DNA of 64,000 bases, from the NCBI RefSeq assembly GCF_900116105.1, contig NZ_FPAC01000001.1, forward strand, positions 1,416,862-1,480,861, in the 5' to 3' direction. This DNA comes from Paenibacillus sp. 453mf (GTDB lineage: Bacteria > Bacillota > Bacilli > Paenibacillales > Paenibacillaceae). Position numbers and translations under genes: made by a program. The notes beneath the pieces are model-generated. The model ran no database searches, was not told the origin of the DNA, and was given only the letters and a program-made list of their open reading frames with translations. How positions within the stretch are numbered: the first letter of the stretch is position 1; each line of letters begins with the position of its first letter. Of this stretch, positions 25,564 through 34,381 are shown in pieces.

Positions 25564-26871
25564 ATGAGCGTTTTCAATCGAGTTCTTATCTGTGGGACGG
25601 GCCCGGCGTCGATTCAAATGGCCGTGTATATGAAAAACCAGTGGAACAGCTGCATTGGAATTGCAGGGAGAGCCTCTGCACGTTCGGAGCATTTTTACAG
25701 CGCTTTAAGCAGTAACCATCAAGTTGTACGAGCTACCGTACAGAATGAGCTGCATCAAATTATGGAAGGCGAGATGACAGTTGATGAAGTGTTCCATAGC
25801 TATGAAGCGGTAACCGGCTTGTGGGATACAATCCTGCTTGCAGTCACTGCCGATGCTTATGGACAAGTGCTGCAGAACCTGGACGCAGAGCTGCTTCGGC
25901 ATGTAAGCTGCATCCTGTTGTTGTCACCTACGCTGGGCTCAGGCAGCCTGGTTCACAGCTATGTGGGAGCCTTGAATCCAGCAGCTGAGATCATCAGCTT
26001 CTCTACCTATCTGGGGGATACACGCTGGACAGATTCTACTCCGTCCAATCAGGTATTGACCACGGCAGTGAAGAAGAAGCTGTATGTCGGATCTACGATT
26101 CCTGCATCTGATCATGTGAGCAGCCTATGCGAACATTTTACGAGCTCGGGCATCGCGCTTAAATCTATGGAATCGCCTATTGCCGCTGAGAGCAGAAACA
26201 TATCCTTATATGTACACCCGCCATTATTCATGAATGATTTTTCATTAAGTCGGATCTTTGGTGAATCGGATACGCCGGCTTACGTATATAAGCTGTTTCC
26301 CGAGGGACCCATCACGTCGAGCTTGATTCAGGAGATGCTGTCCCAATGGAAAGAGATCATGAATATTTTGTCCTCTCTGCAGGTGGAACCACTTAATCTG
26401 CTTCAATTCATGATTGATGACAATTATCCGATAAGAGCTGAAAGCCTGGCCCGCAAGGATATCGATCGTTTTCTTGAGCTGGATGACATCCATCAGCAAT
26501 ATTTGCTGTACATAAGGTACACTTGTCTGCTCATTGATCCCTTCTCCAAGCCGGATAAGGATGGCAAATACTTCGATTTCTCCGCTGTGCCCATCAGAAG
26601 GACATTTATTAATAAAGAGGGAGAATGGGATATTCCGAGAATGCCGAAGGAGGATTATTATCGCATCAAAATCATTCAAGGGATTGCCAGGCATACAAAC
26701 AACGCATGTCCCACCATTGACCGGTTTGTAGACAGATATGAGAGCACCATTCGAGAGACTGCCTTGCAGCACCCAGAGAGAATATTCTCGGAAGCCTATG
26801 AAGTACAGACCTTCGCAAAGGATCTTCAGCAAATTTGCAGCTCCTTAAGTGCAGCAAGCTCAAGATCATAG
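25564..26871 (+). CDS. cntM: Opine metallophore dehydrogenase CntM
   Basis: A 435-residue opine dehydrogenase that reductively joins the CntL product with an alpha-keto acid. The nucleotide loop is GTGPASIQMA (11-20). Arg36 in GRAS corresponds by context to Arg33 of the S. aureus enzyme, linked to NADPH preference. Asp152 in STYLGDTR corresponds to S. aureus Asp150, which published work links to pyruvate selectivity (Ala there allows alpha-ketoglutarate). YVHPPLFMNDFSL and YVYKLFPEGPIT are strongly family-specific. A perfect TAGGAGG precedes the ATG. The alignment to S. aureus was made from memory. Confidence 0.93.
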   Translation: MSVFNRVLICGTGPASIQMAVYMKNQWNSCIGIAGRASARSEHFYSALSSNHQVVRATVQNELHQIMEGEMTVDEVFHSYEAVTGLWDTILLAVTADAYGQVLQNLDAELLRHVSCILLLSPTLGSGSLVHSYVGALNPAAEIISFSTYLGDTRWTDSTPSNQVLTTAVKKKLYVGSTIPASDHVSSLCEHFTSSGIALKSMESPIAAESRNISLYVHPPLFMNDFSLSRIFGESDTPAYVYKLFPEGPITSSLIQEMLSQWKEIMNILSSLQVEPLNLLQFMIDDNYPIRAESLARKDIDRFLELDDIHQQYLLYIRYTCLLIDPFSKPDKDGKYFDFSAVPIRRTFINKEGEWDIPRMPKEDYYRIKIIQGIARHTNNACPTIDRFVDRYESTIRETALQHPERIFSEAYEVQTFAKDLQQICSSLSAASSRS

Positions 26872-27050
26872 GATAGCAATACTGCATTACTGCATTACTG
26901 AAACTCTAAATACTGTAACTCTAAGAACTGCAATACTCTATAGTACCGGTGTTACGGATACTTTGTGTACTGAACAATATTACATGAAGCGTATCGAATG
27001 ATTCTAAAATCAATGCATAATCGTGATGTACTAGCATATTCTGTCCTTAA
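26872..27050. repeat. Short degenerate repeats in the cntM-cntA gap
   Basis: Just after cntM a run of ACTGCATT/ACTGTAACT/ACTGCAATACT-like units spans about 26878-26940. The rest of the gap is AT-rich and leads into the cntA control region. No gene is visible. Confidence 0.5.
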
Positions 27051-27071
27051 TTAATCGTAATATTTACGTAT
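27051..27071. promoter_or_regulatory. Zur-type box before cntA
   Basis: TCGTAAT-A-TTTACGT (27055-27069) within TTAATCGTAATATTTACGTA closely resembles the box before cntK and the Zur consensus. It overlaps a plausible -35 (TTTACG) lying 16 bp before TATAAA at 27085-27090, so the transporter genes can be repressed independently of cntKLM. Confidence 0.7.
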
Positions 27072-27120
27072 ATATCATATACATTATAAATATAAAAAGA
27101 GAAAAAGGGAGAGATCAAGC

Positions 27121-28746
27121 TTGTTTAGCAAACCTTTCAAATCCATTTATATGTTTTTGCTGGTGGTGATCGTGATATCTGGATGTTCGTCCCAGTCCTC
27201 ATCGGGAGGGGACTCTAACTCCGAAGCTGTCAGCGGAAATACTACTACTCAAGAGCTCATATACGCTTCAGCGAAGGATATTGGAGATATGAATCCTCAC
27301 CTGTACACCGGTTCCATGCCCGCACAGGGAATGGTATATGAATCACTCGTTGAGAACACCAAGGACGGAATCAAGCCCTTACTTGCTGAATCATGGGAGA
27401 TTTCAGAGGATGGCAAAACGTATACCTTTCATTTAAGAGATGACGTTGTATTTCATGATGGGGAGCCATTCAATGCAGAGGCAGTCAAGCTTAACGTAGA
27501 AGCCGTTCAGAGAAATGCGGAGAAGCATTCCTGGATTAAGCTATCGACACAGCTCGTTAGCTGCAATGTCATTGACGAATATACCGTTGAATTTGTGCTT
27601 AGTGAGGCATATTATCCGGCCCTCATTGAATTATCGATGACCAGACCTTTCGTATTTATATCACCAAATGATTTTATGAGTGGAGAGACGAAGGACGGGG
27701 TATCTGGCTATCATGGAACAGGTCCATATGCTCTAACAGAGCACAAGAAGGAAGAGTATGCCGTATTCACTGCAAATGAAGAGTACTGGGGCGAGGTACC
27801 TCAGGTTAAGACTATCACCTCGAAAGTGCTTCCGGCAGGAGAGACCACTTATCTTGCCATGCTTAAGGGAGAAGTCAACTTCGCATTTACGGATGATCGG
27901 GGAGCCGACAGCATGGATGTTGAGGCGATGAATCAATTAGTGGATACCGGTGACTATCAGCTGGTACGCAGTGAACCGGTCAATACCAAAATGATCGTAG
28001 CGAACAGCAGTAAAACAGGAAGTCCGGCAGGCGAAACGGCCGTGCGGGAAGCCATATGGTATGCAATAGACCGGGAAACGATTGCCAGAGATATTTTTAG
28101 CGGTACGGAGTCACCTGCCAGTACCTTGTTCTCATCCAATGTGGAATATGCGGACGTAGAGCTGAAGGAACGCGGCTATGACCTGGCTAAGGCAAATGAA
28201 ATTCTGGACGGCGCAGGCTGGGAACTGAACGAGAGCGATGTGAGAACGAAGAACGGAAAGCCGTTATCGATTGGTCTGTACTATGATGTGAATTCATCCA
28301 CTCAAAAGATGCAGGCTGAATTCATTCAGAGCACACTCGGGGAAATCGGTATCCAGCTGGAGATTATAGGGGAAGAATCAACATCCATTGCAAGCCGAAG
28401 ATCATCGGGTGATTATGAGCTGCTATTTAATCAGACCTGGGGGCTTGCCTATGATCCCCAGAGCACTGTCTCTGCCTTTACTTCCGAAGCATCGTATTTA
28501 TATACAACGCAAGGCATTGCACAAGCAGATGAGCTCTATTCCAAAATTAATGAAGTCATGATTACAACGGACGAAGAAGCACGCAAATCATTGTACGCGG
28601 ATATCCTGACCGTCGTTCATGATGAAGCGGTGTTCATACCGATTACTAATGGCAGTGTAACAGTAGTCGCTCCGTCTGAATTAACAGGAATTTCATTTAA
28701 ACAGTCTCAGTTTGAGCTGCCTTTCGATCAGATGCAATTCGAATAA
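27121..28746 (+). CDS. cntA: Metallophore-binding lipoprotein CntA
   Basis: A 541-residue substrate-binding protein of the peptide/nickel family (SBP_bac_5). The lipoprotein signal runs to the lipobox VISGC (Cys22), so it is anchored outside the membrane. YTFHLRDDVVFHDGEPFNAEAVKLN is the family signature. By position after cntKLM and before two permeases and two ATPases it binds the metal-opine complex. The start is TTG at 27121 with AAGGGAGAG upstream. Related homologs can also bind nickel-histidine, so some free-metal chelate uptake is conceivable. Confidence 0.92.
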   Translation: MFSKPFKSIYMFLLVVIVISGCSSQSSSGGDSNSEAVSGNTTTQELIYASAKDIGDMNPHLYTGSMPAQGMVYESLVENTKDGIKPLLAESWEISEDGKTYTFHLRDDVVFHDGEPFNAEAVKLNVEAVQRNAEKHSWIKLSTQLVSCNVIDEYTVEFVLSEAYYPALIELSMTRPFVFISPNDFMSGETKDGVSGYHGTGPYALTEHKKEEYAVFTANEEYWGEVPQVKTITSKVLPAGETTYLAMLKGEVNFAFTDDRGADSMDVEAMNQLVDTGDYQLVRSEPVNTKMIVANSSKTGSPAGETAVREAIWYAIDRETIARDIFSGTESPASTLFSSNVEYADVELKERGYDLAKANEILDGAGWELNESDVRTKNGKPLSIGLYYDVNSSTQKMQAEFIQSTLGEIGIQLEIIGEESTSIASRRSSGDYELLFNQTWGLAYDPQSTVSAFTSEASYLYTTQGIAQADELYSKINEVMITTDEEARKSLYADILTVVHDEAVFIPITNGSVTVVAPSELTGISFKQSQFELPFDQMQFE

Positions 28747-28761
28747 GGAAGGAGATTGCAA

Positions 28762-29694
28762 GTGGGAAGTTATGTCGTTAAGAGGTTGTTAATATCTGTA
28801 CCGCTTCTGCTCATTATTTCATTTGTTACATTTATATTCATTAACTTGTCTCCTGTAGGACCGGCTGAGGCCGTCCTCCAGGCACAAGGCGTTCCCGTCA
28901 TTACAGAGGAATTAATCCTTCAGACTGAACAAGAGCTTGGCATGGATCAGCCGCTGTTCATCCAATTCTTCCATTGGTTAACTGCCGTCCTCCAGCTGGA
29001 TTTCGGGCATTCCTTTGTTGACGGGGAACCAGTAAGCGCCTTAATCGGCCCTGCATTTATGAATACACTGAAGCTGACGCTTGTCTCGTCTGTTGCTATC
29101 ATCATATTGTCGATTCTGCTCGGGATTATATGTGCGCTCAATGAAGGGAAGCTGCTAGACCAATCTATTAGAGGGGTCTCATTCGTGCTGACTTCGTTGC
29201 CCTCTTACTGGCTGGCCGCGCTTCTCATTTTTTATTTCTCGGTAGAACTGGATCTCTTGCCGACCAGCGGGATGGGCAGTTATCAGCATTATATTCTGCC
29301 TGTACTCGTGATCTCGGTAACCTATGCAGGGATTTATTTTCGAAATGTCCGAAGCTCCATGCTCAACAATCTTCATGAGGATTATATACTGTATGCGCGT
29401 GCCAGCGGCATTAGGGAGAGAAAGGTTATTATGCATTTACTGAGAAATTCGCTCCAGGTCGCTGTATCCATATTTTGTTTGGCTGTTCCCGTCATTCTAG
29501 GCAGTACAGTCGTCATCGAAAATGTATTCGCTTGGCCAGGACTGGGTTCGCTAAGCGTCAAATCGATTCTCAGCCGGGACTTTCCCGTCATTCAAGCCTT
29601 TGTCCTTATACTGGCGGTATCCTTCGTGTTGTTCAATACGATCGCTGACATTGTTAATGCAATGCTTAATCCAAAGCTAAGGAATGATCTGTAA
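28762..29694 (+). CDS. cntB: Metallophore ABC permease CntB
   Basis: A 310-residue DppB/NikB-type permease with about six membrane helices and an EAA loop around RASGIRERKVIMHLLRNSLQ. The GTG at 28762 was chosen because AAGGAAGGAG lies seven bases upstream; a TTG two codons earlier is too close to it. It heads the membrane part of the cnt importer; the next gene starts directly after its stop codon. Confidence 0.92.
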   Translation: MGSYVVKRLLISVPLLLIISFVTFIFINLSPVGPAEAVLQAQGVPVITEELILQTEQELGMDQPLFIQFFHWLTAVLQLDFGHSFVDGEPVSALIGPAFMNTLKLTLVSSVAIIILSILLGIICALNEGKLLDQSIRGVSFVLTSLPSYWLAALLIFYFSVELDLLPTSGMGSYQHYILPVLVISVTYAGIYFRNVRSSMLNNLHEDYILYARASGIRERKVIMHLLRNSLQVAVSIFCLAVPVILGSTVVIENVFAWPGLGSLSVKSILSRDFPVIQAFVLILAVSFVLFNTIADIVNAMLNPKLRNDL

Positions 29695-30591
29695 ATGAGA
29701 GTTTGGAGAAATCTGAGAAGAGACAAGCTGGCCTTTACAAGTATCCTTATCTTGGTTTCAACCATATTGATCGGTATTTTCGCGCCTTGGTTTGCTCCAC
29801 ATGATCCGCTCAAAGTGAATATGGCGCTTCGTTACAATACACCTTCATGGGAATATCTCTTAGGGAATGATCATCTCGGAAGATGCATTCTTTCCCGGTT
29901 AATATATGGGATTCGTCCAAGCGTGCTATGGGTGATTGCCGCACTCGCAGTATCTCTGATTTTTGGTGGAGCGATGGGCTTCCTGGCAGGTTATTTTAGA
30001 GGGAAAGTAGATGGTCTCATCATGAGGTTATGTGATGTCCTGCTCTCGTTCCCCGGATATGTAATGACCCTGGCGATCATTGGGGTGTTTGGTGTGGGAC
30101 TGGAGAACATTCTCATTGCATTTATCGTGATGAAGTGGGCTTGGTTTGCCAGGATGATCAGAACGGCTGTCATGCAATACACAGAATCCAATTATATCCG
30201 GTTCTCAAAAGCAGCAGGTACGAGCAGTTCACGTATCATATTCAAGCATTTGCTGCCTCTGACTCTATCGGATATTGCCGTGCTTGCGAGCAGCTCATTA
30301 GGTTCGATGATTCTGCAAATCTCGGGTTTCTCCTTCTTGGGCCTCGGTATTCAAGCTCCGAGTCCTGAATGGGGCATGATGCTGAACGAAGCGAGAGAAG
30401 TGATGTTTACGAGACCCGAGCTTATGCTGGCCCCAGGTATCGCTATTATACTGGTAGTTACAAGCTTCAATTTCTTGTCGGATGCCCTTCAGAAAGCGAT
30501 GGATCCTAAGCTGGCAGGAATGAAATTCAAGCATCCAAAGGCTCGCAGAAATATCTTCATGAAATTCAAAGGTGAAGAGGCGGTGAGGTAA
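29695..30591 (+). CDS. cntC: Metallophore ABC permease CntC
   Basis: A 298-residue DppC/NikC-type permease with an N-terminal OppC_N helix (LAFTSILILVSTILIGIFAPWFAP), LLGNDHLGRCILSRLIYGIR and the EAA loop KAAGTSSSRIIFKHLLPLTLSD. It abuts cntB and cntD without gaps, showing strict operon organisation, and pairs with CntB to form the membrane channel. Confidence 0.93.
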   Translation: MRVWRNLRRDKLAFTSILILVSTILIGIFAPWFAPHDPLKVNMALRYNTPSWEYLLGNDHLGRCILSRLIYGIRPSVLWVIAALAVSLIFGGAMGFLAGYFRGKVDGLIMRLCDVLLSFPGYVMTLAIIGVFGVGLENILIAFIVMKWAWFARMIRTAVMQYTESNYIRFSKAAGTSSSRIIFKHLLPLTLSDIAVLASSSLGSMILQISGFSFLGLGIQAPSPEWGMMLNEAREVMFTRPELMLAPGIAIILVVTSFNFLSDALQKAMDPKLAGMKFKHPKARRNIFMKFKGEEAVR

Positions 30592-31425
30592 ATGGGGATT
30601 GTCCTTGAAGTAGAAGATTTGAACATATGGAACACCCAGACCGGACAAAAAATCGTTCACGATGTATCTTTTCAGCTAAGAAACGGCAGCTGTCTTGCAG
30701 TCGTTGGCGAAAGCGGAAGCGGCAAAACGCTCACCTGCAGATCGATTATGAGGCTAAATAAGGGCTGGCTTGGTCAAGAGGGAACGATCATTTTCAAGGG
30801 TAAGCACCTGAACAAATTATCCGAGAAGGAAATGAGAAAAAAAAGAGGGAAAGAGCTGTGCATGATTCTGCAAAATGGAATGAGCGCGTTCGATCCTTCC
30901 AGTGTGATCGGTGTTCATCTGCAAGAGACGCTGTCAGAGCATTATGGCTGGAATAAGAAAGAGATCGTCAGGCGCATGTCTGCGGCGATGGAGCAAGTGA
31001 TGCTCAAGAATCCAACAGACGTAATGAATAAATATCCGCACCAGCTGTCAGGTGGCATGCTGCAGCGAGTGATGATTGCACTCGCCTTGGTTCTGGAGCC
31101 GGATCTTATTATTGCGGATGAACCTACGACAGCGCTCGACAGTATCGCGCAATATGAAGTCCTCGAGCAATTTGCGAGACTCAGGGCGCAGCTCGGCTGC
31201 TCCATGCTGTTTATTTCACACGATCTGGCTGCAGTGAAGAAGCTGGCTGATGAGGTGATGGTCATGAAGGATGGAAGGGTGGTCGAGCGAGGCTCTGTTC
31301 AGAAGATCTTTTACGGGCCTGAGCATGATTATACAAAATATCTGGTATCCAGCAGAATGACACTAAGCAATCATTTTAAAAGATTGATGGGGGCGAACAC
31401 CATTGCTGAAGGTGGATCGAGTTGA
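30592..31425 (+). CDS. cntD: Metallophore ABC transporter ATPase CntD
   Basis: A 277-residue ATPase of the peptide/nickel family. Walker A is GESGSGKT, the signature is LSGGMLQR, Walker B is LIIADEPTTALD and the switch His is in FISHDLAA. It forms a heterodimer with CntF to energise CntBC. The ATG directly follows the cntC stop codon, with GGTGAGG as ribosome binding site. Confidence 0.93.
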   Translation: MGIVLEVEDLNIWNTQTGQKIVHDVSFQLRNGSCLAVVGESGSGKTLTCRSIMRLNKGWLGQEGTIIFKGKHLNKLSEKEMRKKRGKELCMILQNGMSAFDPSSVIGVHLQETLSEHYGWNKKEIVRRMSAAMEQVMLKNPTDVMNKYPHQLSGGMLQRVMIALALVLEPDLIIADEPTTALDSIAQYEVLEQFARLRAQLGCSMLFISHDLAAVKKLADEVMVMKDGRVVERGSVQKIFYGPEHDYTKYLVSSRMTLSNHFKRLMGANTIAEGGSS

Positions 31426-32143
31426 GAAATCATATAAAAAAGGTGGATTATTCTCTGCGAGAAAGCAGCAGATCTTAAAGAATGTAAGCTTTGACTGTGC
31501 GGATGGAGAATGCCTTGGTATTATCGGTGAGAGTGGAAGCGGAAAGTCCACCTTGGGACGTCTAATATTAGGAATTGAGAAGCCTGACAGCGGAACCGTG
31601 ACATGGAATGGGCAAAATGTGCTGGACCGAAAAGTACGCGCCGGCAGCATCAGTGCGGTATTTCAGGATTACACCTCCTCGATCAACCCTTTTTTCACGG
31701 TAGAAGAGGCCATTAGAGAACCATTAAGAGGTACGGGTGTACAGGATGAGGATGCGCTTATTGAGCAGCTGTTAACTCAAGTTGGACTAAATGCTTCCTT
31801 CCGAAAGATGTATCCCCATGAGTTATCTGGCGGTCAGGCTCAGAGGGTATGTATCGCAAGAGCATTATCTACATTTCCAAAATGTATCGTGCTGGATGAA
31901 GCCATCAGCTCACTAGATGTATCGATTCAGGTACAGATCCTGGAGCTCCTGCAGCAATTAAAGTCGATCTATCATATGAGCTATGTATTCATCACACATG
32001 ACATTCAGGCAGCCGCTTATCTATGTGACCGAGTGATCATCTTCAAGGATGGGCAAGTCGAGGAAATGGTAACGGTGGATCAGCTGAAGGAAGTGCGTAC
32101 ACCGTACGCCAGAACGTTATTGCGATCATTAATTACGCTATAA
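31403..32143 (+). CDS. cntF: Metallophore ABC transporter ATPase CntF
   Basis: A 246-residue ATPase partner of CntD. Walker A is [12 protein letters not shown] and the signature is LSGGQAQR. Walker B reads CIVLDEAISSLD, with Ala where most ABC ATPases have Pro; this is common in this subfamily and the catalytic Glu is kept. The TTG start overlaps cntD by 23 nt. It lacks the long C-terminal oligopeptide extension. Confidence 0.92.
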   Translation: MLKVDRVEKSYKKGGLFSARKQQILKNVSFDCADGECLGIIGESGSGKSTLGRLILGIEKPDSGTVTWNGQNVLDRKVRAGSISAVFQDYTSSINPFFTVEEAIREPLRGTGVQDEDALIEQLLTQVGLNASFRKMYPHELSGGQAQRVCIARALSTFPKCIVLDEAISSLDVSIQVQILELLQQLKSIYHMSYVFITHDIQAAAYLCDRVIIFKDGQVEEMVTVDQLKEVRTPYARTLLRSLITL

Positions 32144-32193
32144 GTTCGTTCAATAGTTGCAGTAGTATACAAGCAAGGAGGAGCATTCAGAAC

Positions 32194-33381
32194 ATGAAGG
32201 GAGCACTGTCTTGGCCTTTTCTTCGATTATATATTCTGGTACTGCTATATTTTAGTGCCAACGCCATACTTAATGTCATCATACCGCTGCAGGGAGACGA
32301 GCTTGGAGCCAGCAACACGACTATCGGGCTAGTGATGGGTGCCTACTTGTTTACGACGATGCTTTTCCGTCCGTGGGCCGGTTCGATGATTGCGAGGTTT
32401 GGTCCTATTAAGATCCTAAGAGTTATTTTGGTTACAAATGGGATCGCACTCATACTGTATGCCGTGACTGATTTTAACGGATATGTCGTAGCCCGTATAC
32501 TGCAGGGGATATCCACGGCCTTTTTCTCAATGGCGCTGCAGATCGGTATTATTGACTCACTCCCTGAAAAGGAACGTTCTCAAGGAATCTCTCTTTATTC
32601 GTTGTTCTCTTATATTCCCGGGATTGTGGGCCCTCTGTTCGCACTGATGCTGTGGCAGACAGGTGACAGTCGATACTTTGGAGCGGTGATGATATCTATT
32701 GCCATTCTGACGGCTGTTGTCGGTTATACGGCTCGAATGACACAGCAGGATACGGCTACAGCTACAGCGAAGCCTCAAGTGAAGGAGCCAGGAGCTCGTA
32801 TGCTCGGGTCTTTTCATCATTTATTTACAAACCCGCATTTATTTAAATGCAGTGTCCTGATGCTGGTCGCTTCCGTCGTATTCGGATCCTTTGCAACCTT
32901 CATTCCGCTCTATTCAGCTCAAATTACATATGGAAATGCTGCTGTATTTCTCATGATCCAAGCGGCTACCGTGGTCGTATCTCGACTCGTGCTGAGAAAG
33001 AAGATTCCATCCGACGGAAAGTGGCATCCGATGTTTGTCGCAGGCACCCTCTTGCTGCTGACGTTAGCTGCATTATTCGTGAGTCTGTCGGCAACAACCG
33101 GTCCTGTGTTGTTCTATATAAGTGCATTATTTATCGGAATCGCTCAGGCCATTCTATATCCGACACTGACGACCTATTTGACCTTCGTACTGCCTGAAGC
33201 GCATCGGAACATGTTGATCGGATTGTTCATCGCGACTGCCGATCTGGGTGTCTCGCTTGGCGGGGTGCTGATGGGACCTGTTGTGGATATGTCCTCCTAT
33301 TCACTCATGTATTTGATATGTGCCGTATTAGGAGCAGGCTTGATCGTTATTGCATCGACACGAAGATTACGGACTGCATAG
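32194..33381 (+). CDS. cntE: MFS exporter of the metallophore (CntE-like)
   Basis: A 395-residue major facilitator with 12 predicted helices and the motif RPWAGSMIARFG between helices 2 and 3. Placed last in the cnt locus, 50 nt after cntF with AAGGAGGAG, it corresponds to CntE, which secretes the apo-metallophore. Sequence alone would only say MFS transporter; the role follows from context. Confidence 0.85.
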   Translation: MKGALSWPFLRLYILVLLYFSANAILNVIIPLQGDELGASNTTIGLVMGAYLFTTMLFRPWAGSMIARFGPIKILRVILVTNGIALILYAVTDFNGYVVARILQGISTAFFSMALQIGIIDSLPEKERSQGISLYSLFSYIPGIVGPLFALMLWQTGDSRYFGAVMISIAILTAVVGYTARMTQQDTATATAKPQVKEPGARMLGSFHHLFTNPHLFKCSVLMLVASVVFGSFATFIPLYSAQITYGNAAVFLMIQAATVVVSRLVLRKKIPSDGKWHPMFVAGTLLLLTLAALFVSLSATTGPVLFYISALFIGIAQAILYPTLTTYLTFVLPEAHRNMLIGLFIATADLGVSLGGVLMGPVVDMSSYSLMYLICAVLGAGLIVIASTRRLRTA

Positions 33382-33395
33382 TCAAGACGAAGAAG

Positions 33396-33420
33396 AAGTC
33401 GCCATTCGGCGGCTTTTTTG
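33396..33420 (+). terminator. Terminator of the cnt locus
   Basis: Stem AAGTCGCC/GGCGGCTT with a tetraloop, followed by TTTTTTG, fifteen bases after the cntE stop codon. Confidence 0.85.
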
Positions 33421-33470
33421 TATATGATAAGAATGTCAAAATTCAGTCTAAAGAAGGAGGGGATCTGCAA

Positions 33471-33950
33471 ATGAAGTTCGAGATCGTAAGATTTAAGGAA
33501 TCGGATCTAGAGGAGATCGTTAATTTATTTTACGATACGGTTCATTCTGTTAATTCAAAAGATTACTCGGAGGAGCAATTACATGCTTGGGCGCCAATAG
33601 ATGAGAAGGACTCCAAGTTGTTGTCATGGAAAGAATCGATGAGCAGAAATATAACCCTTGTTGCCAAAATGCATGATCAAGTGGTTGGTTTTTGTGATTT
33701 GACGATTGACGGGCACTTAGATCGATTGTTTGTTCATAAAGAGTATCAGGGGATGGGAATCGCCTCCTCTTTAATTAAAAGACTAGAAGTAGAGGCGATG
33801 AAGCTGAACCTTTCGGCAATAGATACTGACGCTAGTATTACGGCAAAGCCATTTTTCGAACGTCAAGGCTATGTAGTCGTCAGTGAACAAACCGTGGAAC
33901 GTAAGGGCGTGCAATTAACAAACTTTAAAATGATTAAACAATTAAGGTAA
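33471..33950 (+). CDS. GNAT family N-acetyltransferase
   Basis: A 159-residue GCN5-related acetyltransferase. The acetyl-CoA loop is VHKEYQGMGIASSLIKRLE, followed by FFERQGYVVVSEQTVERKGV, typical of the YafP/PhnO-like group. The start at 33471 has AAGGAGGGG seven bases upstream. The substrate is unknown. It lies just after the cnt terminator and is probably independent of the metallophore genes. Confidence 0.9.
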   Translation: MKFEIVRFKESDLEEIVNLFYDTVHSVNSKDYSEEQLHAWAPIDEKDSKLLSWKESMSRNITLVAKMHDQVVGFCDLTIDGHLDRLFVHKEYQGMGIASSLIKRLEVEAMKLNLSAIDTDASITAKPFFERQGYVVVSEQTVERKGVQLTNFKMIKQLR

Positions 33951-34381
33951 AATGATCGGAGCATTTCGGCTTGAAGTCGGAACATGTATCTGCTTTTTCA
34001 ATTCTTCCCCGATTATCATTGACCTCTTGATGTTCAAAATATTAGAGCCGTGCAGGCTTCTTGAGTCCTCATTGTAATTCTGAGTCAGGTTAAATGTGCA
34101 CGAGAAGTAAGAGTAATATAAATTTAATGTTGAGTCCATATTCTAGAGCCTTGATCAATTCATAATTATTAAAGCTGCATCCCTTTCAAAGTAAAAACGA
34201 AAAACCAAAAAAGGAAGTACAAAATTCCGAATATGTATCCCATAATAAATTACCTCCAAATATCACGATTTCTATCTCATGAATATTTTGGACCAAATGA
34301 ATTCATAATATCCTTGGTTTGAACAATGCTTCGATCCAAATAATCACGAGATACACTCGACAATATGAGGAGGATATGAAA
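33951..34381. other. Intergenic region before the CotF-like gene
   Basis: AT-rich DNA holding one possible tiny gene on the minus strand (34169-34243). No other convincing frame, repeat or RNA was recognised. Confidence 0.5.
34169..34243 (-). CDS. Possible 24-residue membrane peptide
   Basis: A short frame encoding MGYIFGILYFLFWFFVFTLK and four more residues. It consists of one strongly hydrophobic, aromatic-rich helix with a basic end. The ribosome binding site TTGGAGG lies nine bases before the ATG. Small single-helix proteins of this kind are common near spore genes; there is no homology evidence. Confidence 0.45.
   Translation of the reverse strand: MGYIFGILYFLFWFFVFTLKGMQL

Noticed and set aside
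26878-26945. ACTGCATT repeats as a CRISPR-like or phase-variable array
   Set aside because: Units are short and irregular, with no spacers and no coding frame across them.
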